A program made the position numbers and the translations under genes. From contig JBAZLV010000004.1 in the NCBI GenBank assembly GCA_041650055.1, positions 39,194-103,193 on the forward strand: a stretch of 64,000 bases of DNA. The letters are read 5' to 3'. Below, in pieces: positions 58,513 through 64,000 of this stretch; the first letter of the stretch is position 1, and each line of letters starts with the position of its first letter. The notes beneath the pieces are model-generated. The model did no database searches, had not been told where the DNA came from, and saw only the letters and a list, made by a program, of their open reading frames with translations. Source of the stretch: JBAZLV01 sp041650055 (lineage in GTDB: Bacteria; Nitrospirota; UBA9217).

Positions 58513-60333
58513 CTACAATTCCACTCTTGTTACCACACCATGTAATTTATTATACGGAAGTTTGTAGAACTGGACAATGTTCGGCGTCAATCGCTTGATA
58601 AAGGAAAAAATGCTCCAGATAAATTTGCTCGGCAGGATGTCCTCTACTCCATAGAAAATAGTTTTTTCCTGAATTCCCGCACCACGGAGAATTTCCTCCA
58701 CATCCGGCACTTCCATATACCCGGTATGAATCTCAAACGTTCGGAGTCCGGGAGCAAGCTCTTCCCGGAACAGTCCGGTCACCCCGAATGGTTCGTCACG
58801 TTTTACGATCGAAACGATAATGTTGTCTTCATAGATGATGTTATTCTTGAACATGGTATGGATAATATACGGCGGTATTTCCTTGGCATCGCGCGAAAAA
58901 AAGAGCGCGGTGCCGCTGATCTTGTTCATTGCCTTATATATCTGGTTGTAACTCAAGAGAAACACATCAATAGGAAGAGGTTGAAGCGCGTTATACAGTC
59001 TCCGCTGGCCTGAACGATACAGCATAATCAGGAGAAAAGGAACTGCTGCGATAATAAGAGACCAATAGCCTCCAGTCGGAATCTTGGTCGTATTGGAAAG
59101 AAGATAGACTGCGGCAACAACCGTGACAAATGCTGACATGATCCATTTCAGCCGCTTTCCCCGAAGAAAAAATATCCAGGTCATCATGATCCCGGTGATT
59201 GTCATCGTGCCGGTGACTGCCAGTCCGTAGGCTACTGCAAGGTTGCTCGACTGCTCGAACTGAACCATGATAAAAAGAACCGCCAGAAGCAGAAACCAGT
59301 TCGCAACGCCGATGTAAATTTGGGAATGGCGTTCCTTGGACGTATAGTCGACTTTGAACATGGGAATAATTCGCGTGGCGATGCCCTGATACACGATGGA
59401 GTACATGCCGCTAATCATGGCCTGAGAAGCTATGATCGTGGCAAACACACTGAGAATGAGAAATGGAATATATAAAACCTGCGCCTGGTAAAACACCATT
59501 TCAAACAGAACGTTTTTTGCCTCAGGATGCATGATAAGATATGCGCCCTGTCCGAAATAATTCAAGACAAGAGCGACAAATACAAAATGCCATGCTCGAA
59601 CGATCGGAATGCGGCCCAGATGTCCCATATCGGCATACAACGCCTCTCCGCCGGTTACACAAAGAACCACTTCTGAGAGGACGAAGAACCCAATTATGCC
59701 GTTATGAATCATAAAGTTTAAAGCATAGTAGGGATTTACCGCTTTCAGTACTGTCGGTAAATGTATAATCGAAGTGATACCGGATACAGTGAGTGCAAGA
59801 AACCAAAGAATCATCAAGGGACCGAAGGCATCTGCAACCCGTTCACTTCCTTTTTTCTGAAAGGAAAACAGTAAAATTGCAATGCTTCCGGCAATAAGAA
59901 TGATCGAGGATTGGCTTATTCCTTCGAAGCCTTGAATAAGGCGCATACCTTCCACGGCACTGAGAATACTGATAGCCGGTGTTATGACACCATCACCGAT
60001 GAATAATGAAATCCCTATAAACGAAAGAAGCATAACAAAGGTAACCTGCCGGCCGGACCGCAAATAAGGCCTGAGGAGTTCGGTAAGCACAATAATGCCG
60101 CCCTCTCCCCGCTTTCCAAGACTCATGGCAAGCCATGCATACTTGACCGTGACCAGCAGAACGAGTGTCCAGAATATGAGCGAGAGAACTCCGATGACGC
60201 TCTCTTCAGTCCGTACAATGGTTGGTAAAAGGAAAATAACGGTGAGGGTGTAAATAGGGCTTGTCCCAATGTCACCGAATACCAGGCCGAGCGAATGGAA
60301 CACTTTTCTGATGGAAGATGTTTTTAATGGCAT
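58513..60333 (-). CDS. kup: Potassium uptake protein Kup
   Basis: The 606-residue transporter has twelve spans and the Kup motifs: SLGLVFGDIGTSPIYTLTVI, SLGKRGEGGIIVLTELLRPY, FIGDGVITPAISILSAVEGM, ADMGHLGRIPIVRAWHF, and a C-terminal cytoplasmic domain of about 150 residues. It imports K+ with H+. Upstream lies a consensus promoter and a leader of about 185 nt with a terminator-like hairpin 24 nt before the start, so transcript attenuation is likely. It has only a weak ribosome site. Confidence 0.95.
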   Translation of the reverse strand: MPLKTSSIRKVFHSLGLVFGDIGTSPIYTLTVIFLLPTIVRTEESVIGVLSLIFWTLVLLVTVKYAWLAMSLGKRGEGGIIVLTELLRPYLRSGRQVTFVMLLSFIGISLFIGDGVITPAISILSAVEGMRLIQGFEGISQSSIILIAGSIAILLFSFQKKGSERVADAFGPLMILWFLALTVSGITSIIHLPTVLKAVNPYYALNFMIHNGIIGFFVLSEVVLCVTGGEALYADMGHLGRIPIVRAWHFVFVALVLNYFGQGAYLIMHPEAKNVLFEMVFYQAQVLYIPFLILSVFATIIASQAMISGMYSIVYQGIATRIIPMFKVDYTSKERHSQIYIGVANWFLLLAVLFIMVQFEQSSNLAVAYGLAVTGTMTITGIMMTWIFFLRGKRLKWIMSAFVTVVAAVYLLSNTTKIPTGGYWSLIIAAVPFLLIMLYRSGQRRLYNALQPLPIDVFLLSYNQIYKAMNKISGTALFFSRDAKEIPPYIIHTMFKNNIIYEDNIIVSIVKRDEPFGVTGLFREELAPGLRTFEIHTGYMEVPDVEEILRGAGIQEKTIFYGVEDILPSKFIWSIFSFIKRLTPNIVQFYKLPYNKLHGVVTRVEL

Positions 60334-60356
60334 TATTTTACTCGTACGACAAATGC

Positions 60357-60405
60357 AAAAAAGAGGCGAAGATCAGGCAGACACCTGCATCCTCATGCCT
60401 CTTTT
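60357..60405 (-). terminator. Attenuator-type terminator in the kup leader
   Basis: AAAAGAGGC (60405-60397) pairs with GCCTCTTTT (60367-60359) on the minus strand, followed by more T. The hairpin ends 24 nt before the kup ATG, inside the transcript, so it would stop transcription unless relieved. Confidence 0.7.
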
Positions 60406-60491
60406 GTATTGATGTATCCGTACACAGTGTGCGTTTTGTCATATCTGTAGTTCACGTATCCATGATACGAACGTTGATGCACAAAACGCAT
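60393..60491 (-). CDS. Candidate tyrosine-rich leader peptide of kup (32 residues)
   Basis: An ATG at 60491 opens a 32-codon frame (MRFVHQRSYHGYVNYRYDKT...) with six Tyr and four His codons. It stops inside the 5' arm of the terminator hairpin, the layout of a leader-peptide attenuator. The ribosome site is weak (GAGAACGGG). Inference only. Confidence 0.35.
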   Translation of the reverse strand: MRFVHQRSYHGYVNYRYDKTHTVYGYINTKEA

Positions 60492-60518
60492 AAATGAAAC
60501 AGATACCCGTTCTCGAAA
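60406..60518 (-). promoter_or_regulatory. Structured kup leader, possible pseudoknot
   Basis: On the minus strand, TATCTGT and TGCGTTTTGT are followed in the same order by their complements ACAGATA and ACAAAACGCA. This is a pseudoknot layout or two alternative folds. Between them is a perfect hairpin CGTATC-ATG-GATACG. I do not recognise the c-di-AMP (ydaO) riboswitch consensus, the usual kup leader element. Confidence 0.5.
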
Positions 60519-60524
60519 GTGTGA

Positions 60525-60553
60525 ATTATACTCGCCACATGGGACCCTGTCAA
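60525..60553 (-). promoter_or_regulatory. Consensus promoter of kup
   Basis: TTGACA (60548-60553), a 17 nt spacer and TATAAT (60525-60530) read leftward: a perfect sigma-70 promoter. Transcription would start near 60518. Confidence 0.9.
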
Positions 60554-60651
60554 TCGGAAATTCCATCGAAATTTTGTTTGGTTTTTGCTGTTCGTTTGCA
60601 AAAACTGTGGTCTTCTCGCCCCGAAAAGCATGCAGGAAAGATAACAAGTTC

Positions 60652-60680
60652 TTGACAAGCGACAGGTAATATCAGATAAT
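60652..60680 (+). promoter_or_regulatory. Promoter of accA
   Basis: TTGACA (60652-60657), a 17 nt spacer and GATAAT (60675-60680). Transcription would start near 60687. Confidence 0.75.
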
Positions 60681-60770
60681 ATTTTTAAGCAATAATTTCT
60701 TTTTCCTGGTGCCGCGTCATTATGAGCGGCATATCTGTTTTTAATCTTGAACAGTGCTAAGGAGTGCGTT

Positions 60771-61730
60771 TTGCCACAGGAATATCTTGATTTTGAAAAA
60801 CCGATTGCAGAACTGGAAAAAAAGATTGAGGAGTTGACTCTGTTCACCTCCCATGGCGACATCAATCTTGAAGAAGAAATTCTGAAGCTTCAAAAAAAGT
60901 CCGAACAGCTGCTGGCTGATATTTATTCGAAGCTCACCCCCTGGCAAAAAGTCCAGATCGGACGGCATGCCAACCGCCCGTATACCCTCGATTACATCGA
61001 AGCAATGCTTACGGATTTCATTGAAATGCACGGAGACCGCGGATTCGCCGACGATCCGGCTATTGTAGGCGGGATAGCCAAGCTGGACGGCGTACCGATC
61101 GTGATTATCGGCCATCAGAAGGGAAGAACAACCAAGGAGCGGGTTTACCGGAATTTCGGCCAGGCAAATCCGGAAGGGTATCGCAAAGCATTGCGATTGA
61201 TGCGTTTTGCCGAGAAGTTCAATAGGCCGGTCATTACCTTTATCGACACGCAGGGAGCCGCACCGGGCATTGGCGCCGAAGAACGGGGCCAGGGAGAGTC
61301 GATTGCCCGCAATCTTGCCGTCATGTCCATGCTCAGGATTCCCATTGTCTCTATCGTGATCGGTGAAGGCGGCAGCGGAGGAGCGCTTGCTTTGGGAGTC
61401 GCCGACCGGGTTTTGATGCTGGAACATGCCACGTATTCCGTTATTTCTCCCGAGGGATGTGCTTCCATTCTCTGGAAATCCAGCTCCAAGGCGAGTGAAG
61501 CTGCAGAATTGCTCAAAATCACGGCCCAGGATTTGTTTCAGATGAAAGTAATTGATGAGGTCGTGGAAGAACCGATGGGCGGCGCACACCGCGATCCCCG
61601 CAGGGCAGCCCAGCTTCTTAAGGAAGCACTTACGAGGAATCTTGCAGAAGTAAGAGCGGTGCCGTGTCAGGAGCTGGTAAAATTGCGGTACGAGAAATTC
61701 AGGAAACTCGGCATATTCGACCAGCTGTAA
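60771..61730 (+). CDS. accA: Acetyl-CoA carboxylase carboxyltransferase subunit alpha
   Basis: The 319-residue subunit has the AccA features: LDFEKPIAELEKKIEEL at the start, RPYTLDYIEAMLTDFIEMHG (in part), TFIDTQGAAPGIGAEERGQG and GEGGSGGALALGVADRVLML. It transfers the carboxyl group from biotin to acetyl-CoA, the first step of fatty-acid synthesis. The start is TTG at 60771, with AAGGAG 6 nt upstream. Confidence 0.96.
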   Translation: MPQEYLDFEKPIAELEKKIEELTLFTSHGDINLEEEILKLQKKSEQLLADIYSKLTPWQKVQIGRHANRPYTLDYIEAMLTDFIEMHGDRGFADDPAIVGGIAKLDGVPIVIIGHQKGRTTKERVYRNFGQANPEGYRKALRLMRFAEKFNRPVITFIDTQGAAPGIGAEERGQGESIARNLAVMSMLRIPIVSIVIGEGGSGGALALGVADRVLMLEHATYSVISPEGCASILWKSSSKASEAAELLKITAQDLFQMKVIDEVVEEPMGGAHRDPRRAAQLLKEALTRNLAEVRAVPCQELVKLRYEKFRKLGIFDQL

Positions 61731-61734
61731 CGAG

Positions 61735-62109
61735 TCACAAAATGTCCTGCTTCAGCAGTGCAATGGCATGGCTCAGTTCCGTCATTGCATCCTGGATGTT
61801 GGCATAGGCAGATAAAAAGAGGAGCAGGCAATACTCTTCAGCAACCGGCACAACCAGTTCATTCCCGTCTTCCCGTGAAAAAAGAACAGCCTCAACTTTT
61901 CCGAATCCCAGTCGTCCGGCAATTGTTTTTATCCGGTCAAATTGAATTTCCTTCCAGGCGCCGATCAGTTTCACATCTCCGATTGCTTCCCCTGTCTGGG
62001 CAATTGTTTCTCCATCTCCATCCAAAAAAATGACCGCTCGGGCACCCGGTACTGATGCCAGCAAGTCTTTCAAAATTTGATTGATCAATAATCCTCCGCT
62101 GGCGGACAT
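61735..62109 (-). CDS. Roadblock/LC7-domain protein
   Basis: The 124-residue protein has a Roadblock/LC7 fold: QILKDLLASVPGARAVIFLD, GETIAQTGEAIGDVKLIGAW, ending in a helix (NIQDAMTELSHAIALLKQ). Such proteins regulate small GTPases such as MglA, but no MglA is nearby. Two starts are possible: ATG at 62109, 1 nt after the DgkA-PAP2 stop, or TTG at 62088 with GGAGG 4 nt upstream. It ends the leftward pgpH-ybeY-dgkA cluster. Confidence 0.8.
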   Translation of the reverse strand: MSASGGLLINQILKDLLASVPGARAVIFLDGDGETIAQTGEAIGDVKLIGAWKEIQFDRIKTIAGRLGFGKVEAVLFSREDGNELVVPVAEEYCLLLFLSAYANIQDAMTELSHAIALLKQDIL

Positions 62110-62110
62110 C

Positions 62111-62812
62111 CTATCCGAACAGCCAGAACAGCAGTAATGTTGTCCCTGCTCCCAATAAAGCTCCAATCACCACTTCCTTGGGTGAGTGAATGCCGGATGA
62201 CCACCTGCTCCAGCTTACCATAAGGGCAAGTAAAAACGTCAGAAGAATAATCGGCAGCGAATTGATCATGAACAGGGTCGCGGTCCAGATCGAGAACGAT
62301 ACGGCAGCATGGCCGCTCGGCATTCCGCCCCGGAGAGGATCCCCTTTTCCTGAAAATGCTTTCATGATAATAACCAGCATAATGACAACCGAGAGCGCCA
62401 CGAAAACAATAACATCGCGCGGTGCCTTGCGCAATTGCCAGTGGCCACTCACAATGGTTGCCTTGAGTGCTGGATAGAGAATGAGATACCCGAGCGTAAT
62501 CGCGCCCACGGAAGCAACAAGCACAACACCGGCAGCGATGTCTTTCGCGATCTTTGCTTTAGGATGGAAATCTGCAGCAATCATATCCACAATGACCTCG
62601 ATTGCCGTGTTCAGCATCTCGCAGACAAGAACCAGCACGATGGCCATGCAGAGCAGAATAAATTCGTCCCGGGATATATGCAACAGCAGGCTGAAAACAA
62701 GCGCGGCCAGAGCAGCGTAAAAATGATAGCGCATATGCCGTTGGGTCTTGACGGAATAAATGATGCCTTCAATAGCAAGGTTTGCGCTTTGGAACCATGT
62801 TTTTGGTTTCAT
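62111..62812 (-). CDS. Diacylglycerol/undecaprenol kinase fused to PAP2 phosphatase
   Basis: The 233-residue membrane protein joins two domains. Residues 1-115 are DgkA-like (ANLAIEGIIYSVKTQRHMRY, VLVLVCEMLNTAIEVIVDMI with the E-x7-N-x3-E motif). Residues 130-233 are a PAP2-type phosphatase with GMPSGHAAVSFSIWT and SRWSSGIHSPKEVVIGALLG. The kinase acts on undecaprenol or diacylglycerol and the phosphatase on lipid phosphates, an opposing pair in one chain. The start overlaps ybeY by 4 nt. Confidence 0.9.
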   Translation of the reverse strand: MKPKTWFQSANLAIEGIIYSVKTQRHMRYHFYAALAALVFSLLLHISRDEFILLCMAIVLVLVCEMLNTAIEVIVDMIAADFHPKAKIAKDIAAGVVLVASVGAITLGYLILYPALKATIVSGHWQLRKAPRDVIVFVALSVVIMLVIIMKAFSGKGDPLRGGMPSGHAAVSFSIWTATLFMINSLPIILLTFLLALMVSWSRWSSGIHSPKEVVIGALLGAGTTLLLFWLFG

Positions 62813-63246
62813 CTCAGCCTCTTGAGGAGCTGGCGTTCCTTCCGTGCCATACGTGCCGCATCATGATCGCTTCGTTCATGATCATATCCCAGCAGATGGA
62901 CAAATCCGTGTATCAGCAGCCGTTCAAATTCTCGGTCTGCGGTATGCCCCTGTTCTCGTGCCTGCCGTTCTGCAGTGGGGAGAGAGATGACAATGTCACC
63001 CAAGGGGGTATGGTTGAAGCTGGGAAGGGAACCCTCGCCATAGGAAAAAGAAAGAACGTCGGTTGTCCGGTCCTTTCCGCGATACCGGCGGTTGAGGGAA
63101 CGCATGGCTTGATCACCGACAAAAAAAACGCTCAGTTCCCTGTCAGGAAGACCGGCGCTCTTGAGTAGTTTCCTGAGGAATTTCTTTATGCTTGCCGTTG
63201 CCGGACTTTTTTTCCTCAGATTGCTTCTTATCAGGATAGTTGACAC
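62809..63246 (-). CDS. ybeY: Endoribonuclease YbeY
   Basis: The 145-residue enzyme has the zinc site HGFVHLLGYDHE and the family motif LNRRYRGKDRTTDVLSFSYG. It matures 16S rRNA 3' ends. The start is uncertain. A GTG at 63246 fits the family's N-terminus and has AGGAG 12 nt upstream. The longer frame reaches 63288. Either way the gene overlaps the end of the upstream HD-domain gene by about 100 nt in another frame. Confidence 0.93.
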   Translation of the reverse strand: MSTILIRSNLRKKSPATASIKKFLRKLLKSAGLPDRELSVFFVGDQAMRSLNRRYRGKDRTTDVLSFSYGEGSLPSFNHTPLGDIVISLPTAERQAREQGHTADREFERLLIHGFVHLLGYDHERSDHDAARMARKERQLLKRLR

Positions 63247-64000
63247 TCGGTTTTTTTTCTCCTGGAAAATCCGCTCCCGGATAATCAATCCGCTGATGGA
63301 AAATACCCGTCAGGATAAGATTAAAGCTCCGGGAAATATCACGAAGGTCTTTCAAGGTCAAATCACACATAATCAGCTGATCATCAAGAAAAATTCGGGT
63401 AATAATGCTGCTGGTAAGTGCCTGGATTCTCTGGGGCGTCGGATTTTCAAGGGTTCGTGACGCGGCTTCAACCGCATCTGACAGCATAACGATAGCCGCA
63501 ACCTTGGTTCGGGGACGGGGGCCATGGTAGCGGTAGTCCTCTTCAGCAATCGGTGCATACGGAGTGAGTTCTTTTGCTTTATGGTAAAAATACGTGATTA
63601 GGGATGTGCCGTGATGCTGCTGAATAATGTCGACAATGGACGATGGAAGCCGATGCATTCTGGCAAGCTCGACTCCGTCCTTGACATGCGATGCGATGAT
63701 TAAGCTGCTCATGGAAGGAGCAAGTTTGTCATGTTTGTTTTCAGAAACACGCTGGTTTTCTATAAAATATTCCGGCTTATGGATTTTCCCGATATCGTGA
63801 TAGTATGCACCAACGCGGGCAAGAATTGGATTCTCATTAATTGCTTCAGCAGCGGCTTCGGCAAGATTCCCGATCAGAATGCTGTGATGGTACGTTCCCG
63901 GACTTTTGTAGACCAGTTCTTTCAAGAGCGGTTGATTTGGGTCCATTAATTCAAGCAATTTAATATCAGTTGCGATGTCAAACAGCGATTCAAAAAAAGG
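63143..64000 (-). CDS. PgpH-like 7TM-HD phosphohydrolase, C-terminal part
   Basis: The frame runs off the right edge. The visible 285 residues carry the HD domain (GTYHHSILIGNLAEAAAEAI, AYYHDIGKIHKPEYFIENQ, IIASHVKDGVELARMHRLP, IIQQHHGTSLITYFYHKA) preceded by FESLFDIATDIKLLELMDPN. This matches PgpH, whose HD domain hydrolyses c-di-AMP. The C-terminus is a Lys/Glu-rich tail that overlaps ybeY. The gene order pgpH-ybeY-dgkA is common. Confidence 0.92.
   Translation of the reverse strand, partial: PFFESLFDIATDIKLLELMDPNQPLLKELVYKSPGTYHHSILIGNLAEAAAEAINENPILARVGAYYHDIGKIHKPEYFIENQRVSENKHDKLAPSMSSLIIASHVKDGVELARMHRLPSSIVDIIQQHHGTSLITYFYHKAKELTPYAPIAEEDYRYHGPRPRTKVAAIVMLSDAVEAASRTLENPTPQRIQALTSSIITRIFLDDQLIMCDLTLKDLRDISRSFNLILTGIFHQRIDYPGADFPGEKKPSVNYPDKKQSEEKKSGNGKHKEIPQETTQERRSS

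Noticed and set aside
60334..60518. c-di-AMP (ydaO) riboswitch ahead of kup
   Set aside because: The conserved ydaO sequence blocks were not seen by eye, though a structured leader is present. An Rfam search would settle it.
60393..60647. 84-codon minus-strand frame covering the kup promoter
   Set aside because: The upstream part overlaps a perfect promoter; only the last 32 codons could be in the transcript, and they are reported as a possible leader peptide.

Overview
The window is a 64 kb stretch of a Gram-negative, double-membrane bacterium. The evidence is an apolipoprotein N-acyltransferase, a heptosyltransferase, a TonB-like protein, UbiX and many lipobox proteins. Moderate GC, a DUF401 permease, DUF151, LPP20 lipoproteins and the YajC-SecD-SecF-Tgt order fit a Nitrospirota or 'deltaproteobacterial' (Desulfobacterota-like) lineage. 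I cannot fix the taxon from sequence alone. No rRNA, tRNA, CRISPR array or transposase was seen.

Layout. 1-7.7 kb: a Fur-family fragment, then a leftward seven-gene envelope operon (LPP20, TPR-SLH lipoprotein, transglutaminase-like, second LPP20, GNA1162-like, CsgG-like, FecR) with one good promoter and one good terminator. 7.8-10.5 kb: ComF and a secreted pair, one member looking like a DUF6345/caspase-fold protein. 11-17.2 kb: phosphate-starvation locus (psiE, a 34-residue membrane peptide, pstSCAB-phoU) with matching PhoB boxes. 17.2-20.8 kb: TonB-like gene behind a three-way-junction leader, DUF401, GNAT and FAH-family enzymes. 20.5-29.2 kb: lytic transglycosylase and the argS-tgt-yajC-secD-secF block. 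29.3-35.3 kb: DUF151 nuclease, ubiX, MFS, heptosyltransferase, a histone-H1-like/EF-Tu-domain-II fusion, hflX. 35.3-41.5 kb: two paralogous dicarboxylate/amino-acid symporters bracketing three enzymes (threonine-synthase-like, ornithine-cyclodeaminase-like, D-threonine-aldolase-like) that recall the beta-hydroxyaspartate cycle. 42-49.9 kb: pmbA, queD, two adjacent genes carrying three Hfq/Sm-like domains, lnt, recO, and a MerR regulator with a stand-alone copy of its own C-terminal domain. 49.9-53.3 kb: an AT-rich island with a TIR/NDT-like plus P-loop ATPase protein, a likely anti-phage factor. 53.3-64 kb: housekeeping genes (dedA-like, era, nadA, rmuC, kup, accA, dgkA-PAP2 fusion, ybeY, pgpH-like), with a structured, attenuator-bearing kup leader.

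Main highlights are the tandem Hfq-like genes, the bhc-like amino-acid module, the defence-like ATPase, the MerR plus truncated-partner operon, two structured leaders (tonB-like, kup), and several genes whose -10 box lies only 6-8 nt before the start codon (era, nadA, queD, hfq-like), implying leaderless mRNAs. Dispersed intergenic repeats of at least four families occur across the window. Coordinates and motif spacings were read by eye; all functional assignments are by family recognition, not by database search.
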